Notes: generated by a model from the letters alone, not told the origin. DNA of 10,157 nucleotides from Nitrososphaerales archaeon TH5894 (GCA_014523485.1 JAATVK010000177.1:1-10157), one strand, 5' to 3'. Shown: positions 1 through 6,830, numbered from the stretch's first letter. Numbers and translations: made by a program.

Positions 1-216
1 GAGAATGAGATATATCCAATGAAACAAATAGACCTGTCAACTTTTAGTATTCCAAACAATTCTCCAACTGGCTTAAAAAGTTTAGAAGTAAGATCCTTTT
101 ATGATAATAACGAACAAATAACATACACTACGTCCGTATTTGTTGAAAATAGTAATCCAGTAATATCTACTCAAACTGAAGATGATGATCAGGAAGAGCA
201 AAATAATGATAATTAA
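1..216 (+). CDS. 3' end of a protein of unknown function (5' end outside window)
   Basis: The frame is open from base 1 to the TAA at 214-216, so the visible 71 codons are probably the C-terminus of a longer protein. The ATG at 19 is internal to this open frame and has no promoter or ribosome binding site visible. The segment reads as alternating beta-strand-like stretches (around LKSLEVRSFY and ITYTTSVFVE) followed by a very acidic, Asn/Gln-rich tail (DDDQEEQ). This composition fits the end of an extracellular beta-sandwich domain with a disordered tail, but no family can be named from so little sequence. A stand-alone 65-residue protein starting at 19 is the less likely alternative. Confidence 0.6.
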   Translation, partial: ENEIYPMKQIDLSTFSIPNNSPTGLKSLEVRSFYDNNEQITYTTSVFVENSNPVISTQTEDDDQEEQNNDN

Positions 217-735
217 ATATGATGAAACTACTGAAATTAAATATTGTTTAAATTCCTAAATTTAGTTATCTTTACATAGACATCTGAATACCATCTTACA
301 TATAACGTTATTACATAACTAATTTACCTAATAGATGTAAAATGATTATAAGAATAAAATCATTAAAGCGAAAATTAAATTAATCTTGTTTTCATTTCAA
401 AATAGGAGAATCCTAATAAAAAATATATTGTAAATGTAAATTTAATTTTGAGTAATAAAAAGATGAAATATTTAAAATATGAAATATTAAATAAATGATG
501 AGTAATTCTATATACAAAAAAAATATATTTTCAGATAAATCATTTTCTTATCTATTTCTAATATTATAGAAAATATCAAACACCATGGTAATAATTGTAG
601 TAATTGGAAGTCTAAATAAAAGTGAAAGTGTCTATAAATATTTTTTATAAAATTTCAGTATAACTAGTCATCATGACATTCAATTGCAATAGAACTTCTA
701 TTTTATTTTATTCTTTAATAAAGAAAAGTCTTAGT
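217..735. other. AT-rich intergenic spacer
   Basis: These 519 bases are very AT-rich and hold no convincing gene on either strand; the longest readings noticed are only a few dozen codons of low-complexity residues. I see no tRNA-like cloverleaf, no strong hairpin and no long repeat. It lies between the 3' ends of the gene at 1-216 (+) and the small membrane protein at 736-948 (-), so it serves as termination space for both. Confidence 0.6.
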
Positions 736-948
736 TTATGATGTTCGATTTGCCCAACTAATTATTGTTATAGTACTTAGTACAGAACCTATAATTCCAG
801 CGATTAAAGCGCCTATTATAGAAGTGTCTAAAAATTGAGGCATATTTGTATGAAACCAATTCGTAATATTTGGAAACATTAAATAACCTCCAAATCCGAT
901 CCCAAAACCTACAAACCAGAAAATAAATATGGCTAATTTCCTTTGCAC
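736..948 (-). CDS. small two-helix membrane protein, unknown function
   Basis: A 70-residue protein with two predicted membrane helices, about residues 5-24 (glycine-rich, containing GFGIGFGGY) and 42-65, joined by a short polar loop with Trp and His. The start is a GTG; a GGTGG stretch about 8 bases upstream can act as a ribosome binding site. An out-of-frame ATG 5 bases upstream gives only a six-codon reading, which favours the GTG. A TATA-like box lies at about 977-990 on the same strand. The gene is divergent from another small two-helix protein at 1194. I recognise no family. The compact two-helix build without a signal peptide suggests an integral membrane protein or a small subunit of a larger complex, but no function can be assigned. 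Confidence 0.55.
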   Translation of the reverse strand: MQRKLAIFIFWFVGFGIGFGGYLMFPNITNWFHTNMPQFLDTSIIGALIAGIIGSVLSTITIISWANRTS

Positions 949-976
949 TTCATATCCACCTTTTCCACTGATTAAG

Positions 977-990
977 CTTATTTTTATAAC
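977..990 (-). promoter_or_regulatory. candidate TATA box for the gene at 736-948
   Basis: On the minus strand this reads GTTATAAAAATAAG, a good archaeal TATA-like element. Its centre lies about 35 bases before the GTG start, which would leave a short leader able to carry the GGTGG ribosome binding site. Confidence 0.4.
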
Positions 991-1162
991 ATAAATAATA
1001 CTTTAATGTAAAAAATATCATATTTGAAAATGCTTTCTAAAGATTTTAAGATAGCTTGTTAAATATGATATAACTTAATGTATAAAATTATATACCTCGA
1101 TCAATATTTATGCAACTCTTTCGCATTTTAATGGGAAAATATTGAAATTGAAAATATTAATA

Positions 1163-1170
1163 TTTATAAT
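1163..1170 (+). promoter_or_regulatory. candidate TATA box for the gene at 1194
   Basis: TTTATAAT is centred about 27 bases before the ATG at 1194. That is the spacing expected for a leaderless archaeal transcript. Several other TATA-like strings follow (1171-1190), so the exact element is uncertain. Confidence 0.4.
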
Positions 1171-1193
1171 GTATAATATGTATTTTATATGAG

Positions 1194-1412
1194 ATGGAAA
1201 GGATTAATGGAGAAACCCTTACTGGGATAACCTTAGTAACTCTAGCTCTGATTTTTATTTTCGCCGCGACTATGAACGAAGTTTGGGCTATAATTTTACC
1301 TGCTGACTATTTGATTATGGCTCTTGGATTTGGTTTTATAGCTATAGGGGTTTATACTTCAATAAGCAATAACAGAAAACATGCTCATGAAGAAACGACC
1401 CATCATCACTAA
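1194..1412 (+). CDS. small two-helix membrane protein with His-rich C-terminal tail
   Basis: A 72-residue protein with two predicted membrane helices, about residues 8-26 and 38-56, separated by a short loop with Trp31 and Pro36. It ends in a polar tail rich in histidine (H63, H65, H70-H72) and acidic residues, ending HAHEETTHHH. Such a tail could bind a transition metal, though this is inferred from composition only. The ATG is preceded by a TATA-like box at the leaderless distance and a T6 run directly follows the stop. It is read in the same direction as the DedA-like gene 73 bp downstream, but a T-run and a separate possible promoter lie between them. I recognise no family. Hydrophobicity and the charged tail make a real gene likely. 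Confidence 0.6.
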   Translation: MERINGETLTGITLVTLALIFIFAATMNEVWAIILPADYLIMALGFGFIAIGVYTSISNNRKHAHEETTHHH

Positions 1413-1418
1413 TTTTTT
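1413..1418 (+). terminator. T-run terminator after the His-tail protein
   Basis: Six consecutive T directly follow the TAA stop. Oligo-T tracts are enough for archaeal RNA polymerase to terminate; there is no strong hairpin. Confidence 0.35.
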
Positions 1419-1484
1419 GCATCTAATTTCTTCGATTCACTCACAAGTTTTATTAAGCCAATTTATTTTTATCTTTAGGTATAT

Positions 1485-2168
1485 TTGATTATTGACAGCT
1501 TTTTAATACTACTAGCATTAAGTTTTACCGCTCTAATAGATAACCTCATTAATTCTGTTACAAATTTAATTTACAATCTTGGTTATTTTGGAATTTTCAC
1601 TGCGGCTTTGATAGAGACACTTTTTCCAATAATACCAAGTGAACTAATTTTTCCGTTAGCAGGCTATGTTGTTTATAGTAAAAGTTTAGGAATAGAACAA
1701 GTGATAATGTTTGGATTTGCAGGTTCACTAGGTTCGACTCTTGGCGCTGTTATAATTTATCTTTTTGCACTAAAAGTCGGGAGAAGAATAGTCTTAAAGA
1801 TTGGGAAATATATTATGATAACCGAATCCAAACTAGAAAAATCTGAAGCCTGGTTTAAGAAATACGGAAAAGTGGCTGTATTATTAGGACGCCTTGCTCC
1901 AGGAGTAAGAGAATTGATTTCAATTCCTGCAGGATTATCAAGAATGAATTTTATGGAGTTCACATTATTTACGTTTATTGGATCTTTTTTGTGGAGTCTA
2001 TCTTTAACCTTTATTGGGTTTTATTTAGGTAACGCATGGGATAAATTTTCACAGGAATCATCAAAAGCATTTCATATAATAACATTAATCATTGTTATAT
2101 CGTTAGTTCTTATTTTCCTTGTCAAATTGTATAAAAAACGGATAAGAATTAAACACAATGAAAAATAG
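1485..2168 (+). CDS. DedA-family (SNARE-associated/VTT domain) membrane protein
   Basis: A 227-residue integral membrane protein of the DedA/VTT superfamily, whose members are linked to lipid (undecaprenyl-phosphate or phospholipid) translocation and membrane-potential homeostasis. Family hallmarks are all present: the re-entrant segment with E44 and the P-x-x-PSE stretch ending at E53, then a Gly after a hydrophobic run (G60); G-S-x-G-S-x-x-G around 80-87; the charged motif GRLAPGVR at 135-142 with its conserved Arg136 and Arg142; and the following AG and M residues near 149-154. About five hydrophobic segments are visible, the last near 197-214, with a basic C-terminus (KKRIRIKHNEK). The start is a TTG with an AGGT stretch 4 bases upstream; no ATG precedes the conserved region. 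Length is typical (about 200-230). The natural substrate in archaea is unknown. Confidence 0.9.
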   Translation: MIIDSFLILLALSFTALIDNLINSVTNLIYNLGYFGIFTAALIETLFPIIPSELIFPLAGYVVYSKSLGIEQVIMFGFAGSLGSTLGAVIIYLFALKVGRRIVLKIGKYIMITESKLEKSEAWFKKYGKVAVLLGRLAPGVRELISIPAGLSRMNFMEFTLFTFIGSFLWSLSLTFIGFYLGNAWDKFSQESSKAFHIITLIIVISLVLIFLVKLYKKRIRIKHNEK

Positions 2169-2185
2169 CGGAATAGCGGCTTTTT
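2164..2185 (+). terminator. duplicated stop region and T-run between convergent genes
   Basis: AATAGCGG is repeated exactly in tandem (2164-2171 and 2172-2179). The first copy contains the TAG stop of the DedA-like gene. A C and a T5 run follow, probably the terminator; it overlaps the stop codon of the convergent dehydrogenase gene at 2184-2186, so the two transcripts must overlap at their ends. Confidence 0.4.
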
Positions 2186-3212
2186 AATTTGTTAGGTTCT
2201 CCACTGAAGTAATCAATTTCTTTTCTCTTCTAGTCATAAAGTCCCGATATAAAGAATCAACTTCTATAGCAGATTGAAGAATTTTACTTCTGACTTTCGA
2301 GGAATTAAGAAACATTTTTGTATCTTTGGGTAAACAATGTCCTCCAATTCCTCCCCTAGGCTCTAGTATTTCGACATTCCATTTAGTATTTAACGCATCT
2401 CTTAATTCAGAGAAAAGAAAATTATTAGCTTGACAATATAAATAAAGCTCCTCAGCAAATGCTATTTGTAAATACCTATGAGAATTTTCTATTATCTTAG
2501 TTAATTCTGCTATTTCAATAGTAGAAACTGTATGCATAGGGATTTCTAAACTTTGGCTATATATTGGAGGATTTATTTGTCTATTAGTATTTCTGTAACC
2601 ATTTTCAATAAAATTTGCGATGTTCTCAGTAAACCTATCTGTCGTCTCTTGGTCTTTATAATGATTAACAATATCATCGTCAGGAAATACTTGAGCGGCA
2701 CATTTAGAATGTCCACTGTAAAACTCTGAACCCAATTTTAAGCAACATGGACTTACTCCTCCAATAACACGTAGTTGGTTAACACCATATTTTTCTTCAT
2801 CAAGTGAATACCATCTATGCGGGGCATGTACTACATGTAATCTATGCTCTAATAGTTCAAATATTTTTTTTGAAGTACCAAGCGGGATTGTACTTTCGAT
2901 GGAAACAAGGGAACCATTATTTGCTTCCATAGATATTTTATTTATAACTGAAATTAAACCATCAATTTGTGGAGAAGAAATATCAGATGGATTATGAGTA
3001 GAGACGCAAATAATATAAATATCAAAATTCCTAAAATTGGTGGTAATTTTTATTCCAACCTTTTCCTGTGCTCTACGCATTGATTCACTATTAATATCAT
3101 AGCCATACACATCAAAACCTTTATCATTAACATACTTAGCAACAGGTAATCCCAATTGACCTAACCCAATAACCAAAACTCTATTTAATTTAGTATTTAT
3201 TGAATTCGACAT
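2184..3212 (-). CDS. UDP-glucose/UDP-ManNAc dehydrogenase family protein lacking the C-terminal domain
   Basis: A 342-residue NAD-dependent nucleotide-sugar dehydrogenase (UGDH/WecC family), which oxidises an NDP-hexose in two steps to the uronic acid, normally for surface polysaccharides or glycans. Numbered from the ATG: Rossmann motif G16-x-G18-x-x-G21; the ESTIPLGT strand with E107; HAPHRW near 129-134, matching the family's YSPER segment; RVIGG near 148; ELTK-x-x-EN with K239 and N243 of the central helix; and the catalytic loop GGHCLPKD with Cys293. The protein ends about 50 residues after Cys293, so the third domain (about 100 residues, which helps bind the nucleotide sugar) is missing; family members are usually 410-440 residues. 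An extra segment of about 50 residues (about 165-225) precedes the helical domain. I chose ATG 3212 over the in-frame TTG at 3221 because a TATA box lies 30 bases upstream of it. Confidence 0.85.
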   Translation of the reverse strand: MSNSINTKLNRVLVIGLGQLGLPVAKYVNDKGFDVYGYDINSESMRRAQEKVGIKITTNFRNFDIYIICVSTHNPSDISSPQIDGLISVINKISMEANNGSLVSIESTIPLGTSKKIFELLEHRLHVVHAPHRWYSLDEEKYGVNQLRVIGGVSPCCLKLGSEFYSGHSKCAAQVFPDDDIVNHYKDQETTDRFTENIANFIENGYRNTNRQINPPIYSQSLEIPMHTVSTIEIAELTKIIENSHRYLQIAFAEELYLYCQANNFLFSELRDALNTKWNVEILEPRGGIGGHCLPKDTKMFLNSSKVRSKILQSAIEVDSLYRDFMTRREKKLITSVENLTN

Positions 3213-3237
3213 ATGTAACAAAATTTATTATTTTTTT

Positions 3238-3247
3238 TATTATATAG
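3238..3247 (-). promoter_or_regulatory. TATA box for the nucleotide-sugar dehydrogenase
   Basis: The minus strand reads CTATATAATA, centred 30 bases before the ATG at 3212, followed by an A-rich spacer and no ribosome binding site. This fits a leaderless or nearly leaderless transcript and helps choose the ATG. Confidence 0.55.
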
Positions 3248-3342
3248 ATTGTCGAATAGAGATCCTTGTCATTTCTAGTATTATTTTGTACTAAAGTAAG
3301 TAAGATGAAAATTTTTCAGTAGCTTATATAATTAATTCTATG

Positions 3343-3354
3343 TAACAATTGTTA
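3343..3354. promoter_or_regulatory. 12-bp perfect palindrome in a divergent promoter region
   Basis: TAACAATTGTTA is a perfect 12-bp palindrome about 130 bp from the dehydrogenase start and 110 bp from the rhodanese start. It could be an operator for a dimeric regulator of either gene. In such AT-rich DNA a chance palindrome of this length is possible, so the assignment is weak. Confidence 0.2.
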
Positions 3355-3432
3355 ATTACTCAAAGCTAGAAAAAATTATTATGGATTAAATTATAGTTCA
3401 TTTTTTATCAATAGAGATTGAATATCTTAAAC

Positions 3433-3442
3433 AATATATTAG
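3433..3442 (+). promoter_or_regulatory. TATA box for the rhodanese gene
   Basis: AATATATTAG is centred about 26 bases before the TTG at 3463, with an A-rich stretch between them. The spacing supports a leaderless transcript that begins at or near the TTG. Confidence 0.5.
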
Positions 3443-3462
3443 AAAAAAAAAAATTAGAATAA

Positions 3463-4257
3463 TTGAACTTAATTATTTCCACACAAAAACTACTTGATTT
3501 AATTTTACATACCCCGAAGAAGATAAGGATTGTTGATACTAGATCCTTTAATGAATATATTAAGGGACATATTCCAGGAGCAATAAATATAGATCTGATG
3601 CAATATCACTGGAATGATACCTCAAAACAAGGTATAAAGGGCTTTAATAGGCAAATGAGAAGTTTATTTTCTAGTATTGGAATTACTGGAAAAACCTTTT
3701 TAATTTTTTATGACAATATATCTGGTCCATCGTCAGCAAGAGGCGTTTGGCTTTCCCTTTATTTTTCCCACAAGAAAGTTGCAATGTTGAATGGAGGATT
3801 CACCTCTTGGGAAAAAGAAAATAAACCGGTAGAGACTAAAACTGAGTCTTTCAGGTATTCTAAAATCGAAAACCCAATTGATGAATCACTTTTGGTTGAT
3901 TTTAGAACTCTTCTTGATTCGATAAGGTCTAAAAAGAAAATCCAGATAATTGACTCACGATCGTTGAAAGAATATAGTGGAGAATACATACGAGCAATTA
4001 GAGGTGGTCATATACCTAGTGCTATCAATATAGATTGGAAGGAAAATCTCTTAGCTGATAAATTTAAATCTCTTGAAGATATTAAAAAGGTATACTCTAG
4101 TTTTTCAAAAAATCAAGAAGTCATCACATATTGCCAAGGTGGATATAGAGCTGCAAATACATTCGTAATATTGAAAGAAATAGGTTTTAAAAAAGTGAAG
4201 ATGTATCTGGGTTCCTGGAATGAATGGGGAAATAATTATAGGTTACCAATCGAATAA
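3463..4257 (+). CDS. thiosulfate/3-mercaptopyruvate sulfurtransferase (tandem rhodanese)
   Basis: A 264-residue two-domain rhodanese that moves a sulfane sulfur from thiosulfate or mercaptopyruvate to a thiophilic acceptor such as cyanide or thioredoxin. The N-terminal domain (about 1-120) carries IRIVDTR, the HIPGAINID signature and WLSLYFSHKKVAMLNGGF, but has Asp84 (FYDNIS) at the catalytic position, as is usual for the structural domain of tandem rhodaneses. The C-terminal domain (about 140-264) repeats IIDSR, GHIPSAINIDW and the active loop CQGGYR with catalytic Cys224. Length matches the family. The start is TTG: an in-frame TAA ends just before it and a TATA box sits 26 bases upstream. 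The active loop, CQGGYR, is not the classical mercaptopyruvate type (CGSGVT), so thiosulfate or another persulfide donor is more likely. No signal peptide is visible, so it is probably cytoplasmic. Confidence 0.92.
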   Translation: MNLIISTQKLLDLILHTPKKIRIVDTRSFNEYIKGHIPGAINIDLMQYHWNDTSKQGIKGFNRQMRSLFSSIGITGKTFLIFYDNISGPSSARGVWLSLYFSHKKVAMLNGGFTSWEKENKPVETKTESFRYSKIENPIDESLLVDFRTLLDSIRSKKKIQIIDSRSLKEYSGEYIRAIRGGHIPSAINIDWKENLLADKFKSLEDIKKVYSSFSKNQEVITYCQGGYRAANTFVILKEIGFKKVKMYLGSWNEWGNNYRLPIE

Positions 4258-4264
4258 GCAAGTA

Positions 4265-4284
4265 AAAAAAGTTAATACTTTTTT
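4265..4284 (+). terminator. A/T hairpin terminator after the rhodanese gene
   Basis: AAAAAAGT (4265-4272) and ACTTTTTT (4277-4284) form a perfect 8-bp stem with a 4-base loop, and the right arm supplies a T6 run. It starts 8 bases after the rhodanese stop and separates that gene from pstB. Confidence 0.55.
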
Positions 4285-4375
4285 ATCTTGATGATATAGT
4301 TCTATATAAGCCTACAGTGTACCTATAGTATTCACTTATCTAAGTAAAATGGTACTAGTTCTATGATCGAAAACG

Positions 4376-4459
4376 TCTACTAACATGGAGAATACATCTA
4401 CTAACATGGAGAATACATCTACTAACATGGAGAATACATCTACTAACATGGAGAAAACT
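4376..4459 (+). repeat. four tandem 21-bp repeats across the pstB start
   Basis: Four head-to-tail units of 21 bp start at 4376, 4397, 4418 and 4439; the first three are identical and the fourth diverges in its last few bases. Each unit begins TCTACTAAC and then has an ATG (4385, 4406, 4427, 4448). Because 21 is a multiple of three, unit number can change without breaking the frame; in the protein the units read MENTSTN. The bases just before (4363-4384) resemble a further, degenerate unit that is 22 bp long, which puts its ATG out of frame. Confidence 0.9.
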
Positions 4460-5257
4460 TATACTACTGATGTTCAGTATGATAATAAAAAATTAACTGA
4501 TAGTTTTAAACTTCGTATTATAAATATGGAGGCCGGATATTATAAAAAACAAATTTTAAAAAATATTAACTTATCTATAAAAGAAAATTCTGTGACTGCA
4601 TTTATAGGTCCATCAGGCTGTGGTAAAACGACACTAATAAGATGCCTTAATAGAATGCATGAAATGACTCCCGGTGCCTATTCTAAAGGACAAATTCATT
4701 TGGATAACCTAGATATCTATGATCCTAAAGTCAATCCAGTGATGATCAAAAGAAGAATTGGTATGGTATTTCAAAAACCCAATCCATTTCCAACGATGAG
4801 TATATTTGAAAATGTCGCAGCTGGATTAAAACTAAATGGTGTTAAAGATAAAAAAATAATAAATGAAATAGTAATAGAAAGTCTTCAAGGCGCTGGGTTA
4901 TGGCAGGAGGTAAAAGACGAATTAAATAAACCAGGGATGAGCTTATCAGGTGGCCAACAACAAAGACTGTGTATTGCGCGGGCCCTTGCAATGCAGCCAG
5001 AGATTATTCTTATGGATGAACCCACCTCTGCATTAGATCCCTCTGCCTCTTCTAAAATAGAGGAACTCGTCCATGAGTTAAAGAAATCCCTCACTATAGT
5101 AATAGTAACACATAACATGCAACAAGCAGCAAGAGTTTCAGACTATACAGCCTTCATGTATCTTGGGGATTTAATAGAATTCGGGGAAACAAAACAAATT
5201 TTTGGAAGGCCTAAAAAAGAATTAACAGAGAGATACATTAGTGGAAAATTTGGCTAA
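4385..5257 (+). CDS. pstB: phosphate ABC transporter ATP-binding protein PstB
   Basis: The ATPase of the high-affinity phosphate importer (PstSCAB); it hydrolyses ATP on the inner face of the membrane to drive uptake. The core, about residues 43-290, has Walker [10 protein letters not shown] (75-83), then RCLNRMHEM, the Q-loop with Q130 in a PstB-typical [11 protein letters not shown] stretch, signature LSGGQQQR (187-194), Walker B IILMDEP (207-213), D-loop SALD, switch His243 and the PstB-specific tail [10 protein letters not shown]. Most PstB proteins are about 250 residues; here about 40 residues precede the core, beginning with three copies of MENTSTN. Starts at 4385, 4406, 4427 and 4448 are all possible in frame. 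A six-codon reading (4363-4383) ends one base before the first ATG. No pstS, pstC, pstA or phoU is in the window, so its membrane partners must lie elsewhere. Confidence 0.96.
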   Translation: MENTSTNMENTSTNMENTSTNMEKTYTTDVQYDNKKLTDSFKLRIINMEAGYYKKQILKNINLSIKENSVTAFIGPSGCGKTTLIRCLNRMHEMTPGAYSKGQIHLDNLDIYDPKVNPVMIKRRIGMVFQKPNPFPTMSIFENVAAGLKLNGVKDKKIINEIVIESLQGAGLWQEVKDELNKPGMSLSGGQQQRLCIARALAMQPEIILMDEPTSALDPSASSKIEELVHELKKSLTIVIVTHNMQQAARVSDYTAFMYLGDLIEFGETKQIFGRPKKELTERYISGKFG

Positions 5258-5764
5258 ATTATATATTTAAATATTTTTAGAATTAATAACTCACTATTTT
5301 AAGTTTGAAAAAAAACATATGTATCTAATAAACTTAGGTAATTTGTAGGAATCAATAAATATAAAAAAAGTTGGTAAATTTTTTCAAATAATATTTATTA
5401 TTATTAAATAATGATTAATAGATTTTGTAACCATGACATTAATAATATGGTAATAAACCACTTTAGATGTTCTTCCTTGATATTTCTTTTTATATTTTCA
5501 AAAGATATTAATATTATGGTCAAAAAAAGATTGAAATTAATTTTTATAAAGTTTAAATTGTACATACGAAATGTGATCCATTATGTTTAATATATTATAC
5601 AATTAAATTTAGTTAAAAAATAATATTAAAAAGACTTATCTATTTAATTAATCGGATATATAACTAATTAATGAAATATATAGTGAGTTACAAATAATAA
5701 ATGTATGATAATTATTCTAAATCTGATAAAAGAGTTTTAATTAATAACTTTCATCATATAGGAG
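5258..5764. other. AT-rich intergenic spacer between pstB and the acetyltransferase
   Basis: These 507 bases hold no convincing gene. A 59-codon reading on the plus strand (5411-5590) is rich in Ile, Asn, Lys and Phe and looks like translated AT-rich DNA. Two similar 18-base stretches lie 69 bp apart, at 5435-5452 (starting GACATTAATA) and 5504-5521 (starting GATATTAATA), matching at 15 of 18 positions. The last 40 bases contain the likely promoter of the next gene. Confidence 0.55.
5735..5747 (+). promoter_or_regulatory. candidate TATA box for the acetyltransferase gene
   Basis: TTTTAATTAATAA is centred about 25 bases before the TTG at 5765, again the leaderless spacing. It is a weaker match to the archaeal TATA consensus than the elements before the rhodanese and dehydrogenase genes. 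Confidence 0.35.
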
Positions 5765-6232
5765 TTGATAAAAATCAATAAAAAAAAAACTCAAATACAG
5801 GTAAAGGAATTGGAAAATGACGATCTTAGCAATAGCTTTTTTGATACGTTATCAAATTTAACCGAAATTGGTAAAGATGTTTATAATACAGAATTCTCTC
5901 AAGAAATTTTTGAGAAAATAAGAAAGTCAAGCAATATAAAAATTTTTGTTGCTATAAAGGATAATGATATAGTCGGATCAATTACTGCAATTATAGAACA
6001 AAAATTTATTCATAATGGGGGAAAAATTTGTCATATAGAAGATGTAGTTACACGAAAAGGATTTGAAAAATTAGGAATCGGTTCAATTCTTGTAAAAAAA
6101 GTATTAGAATTCGCAACTCTAGAAAAGTGTTATAAAGTAATTTTAAATTGTTCTGAATACAATTCAAAGTTTTATGAAAAATTAGGATTTTACAAACATG
6201 ATATTGGTATGAGATATAATATTGACATTTGA
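5765..6232 (+). CDS. GNA1-like glucosamine-6-phosphate N-acetyltransferase (GNAT fold)
   Basis: A 155-residue GNAT acetyltransferase that resembles eukaryotic GNA1 along its whole length. GNA1 transfers acetyl from acetyl-CoA to glucosamine-6-phosphate on the way to UDP-GlcNAc. Matching blocks are the N-terminal LSNSFFDTLSNLTEIG (21-36), KFIHNGGKICHIEDVV (80-95) with the active-site pair E92-D93, CYKVILNC (122-129) and FYEKLGF (136-142) with Tyr137. The acetyl-CoA loop is EKLGIG (101-106), with Glu where most GNATs have Gln or Arg. The Asp that yeast GNA1 has in its LDC motif is Asn128 here. The start is TTG because an in-frame TAG lies just upstream and no ATG precedes the conserved region. 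GGAG directly abuts the TTG, too close to act as a ribosome binding site. The gene stands alone. Acetylation of another amino sugar is the main alternative. Confidence 0.82.
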   Translation: MIKINKKKTQIQVKELENDDLSNSFFDTLSNLTEIGKDVYNTEFSQEIFEKIRKSSNIKIFVAIKDNDIVGSITAIIEQKFIHNGGKICHIEDVVTRKGFEKLGIGSILVKKVLEFATLEKCYKVILNCSEYNSKFYEKLGFYKHDIGMRYNIDI

Positions 6233-6475
6233 CACTGATTAATGAGTACTATTTTATATTAATCCCCTATAAAATTGGTTCAAATGATTTAGATTAACAA
6301 GATCTCAAATTAGAGGGTTTTTAGTTTTATAAATGCATTAATCGTCTGTTGGGACCTAAGACTTCTAGTGAAAGGTGAATAATGTATTGGTTAAGCTTTA
6401 AAAATTTTAAAAAATACGTCACCACAATAGGTGATTTTCATTTTGTTACTAATAAGATAGTCTTATAGAGAAACG

Positions 6476-6502
6476 AATATTTTTTTTTTATAAAAAAATA
6501 TT
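6476..6502. repeat. 11-bp A/T inverted repeat
   Basis: AATATTTTTTT (6476-6486) and AAAAAAATATT (6492-6502) are perfect inverse complements with a 5-base loop. On the minus strand it could end transcription. It may also be a simple by-product of A/T runs. Confidence 0.5.
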
Positions 6503-6782
6503 GAATGTAACATATGTTCTTAAAAGCAAATAAATTAATAATTCTATTATTATTATTATTTACACATCCTCAAGTTTGACTGCTAATTTATTCATGTAAA
6601 GTGAATTAAATCTTTACAAAATTTAGTTAGGGAAAGAACATAAAAAAAATATGAAGATATAAATCACAAAAACAAGAAATAGTAAAATTAATTAAAATAA
6701 GCTAATTAAACTACATAAAAGGTAAAAAGTGAAGCAATCATGCTATTTAATTAGATTTTACCATTCAAATTCTTTGACTAAG

Positions 6783-6806
6783 TCTATTAGTTTATCTATT
6801 AGTTTA
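6783..6806. repeat. 12-bp perfect tandem duplication
   Basis: TCTATTAGTTTA occurs twice head-to-tail (6783-6794 and 6795-6806), about 15 bases before the candidate TATA box of the racemase-like gene. It could be a duplicated protein-binding site or a replication-slippage product. Confidence 0.6.
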
Positions 6807-6820
6807 TAATAAAAAGTATG

Positions 6821-6830
6821 CATATATGAT
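6821..6830 (+). promoter_or_regulatory. candidate TATA box for the racemase-like gene
   Basis: CATATATGAT is centred about 24 bases before the TTG at 6849. This spacing supports the TTG as a leaderless start rather than the in-frame ATG codons at 6870 and 6876. Confidence 0.35.

Noticed and set aside
2184..3221. TTG at 3221 as the start of the dehydrogenase
   Set aside because: The ATG three codons later is 30 bases from a good TATA box, and the Rossmann strand begins well after either start, so the ATG is preferred.
5411..5590. A 59-codon plus-strand reading in the pstB-acetyltransferase spacer
   Set aside because: The product is dominated by Ile, Asn, Lys and Phe, has no motif and no ribosome binding site or well-placed TATA box; it looks like translated AT-rich spacer.
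6270..6300. GGTTCAAAT string resembling a tRNA T-loop
   Set aside because: The bases on either side cannot form the T-stem and no acceptor, D or anticodon stem is present.
6543..6561. Possible CRISPR-like or functional repeat of TTA units
   Set aside because: It is a simple trinucleotide microsatellite without spacers; nothing in the window resembles a CRISPR array.
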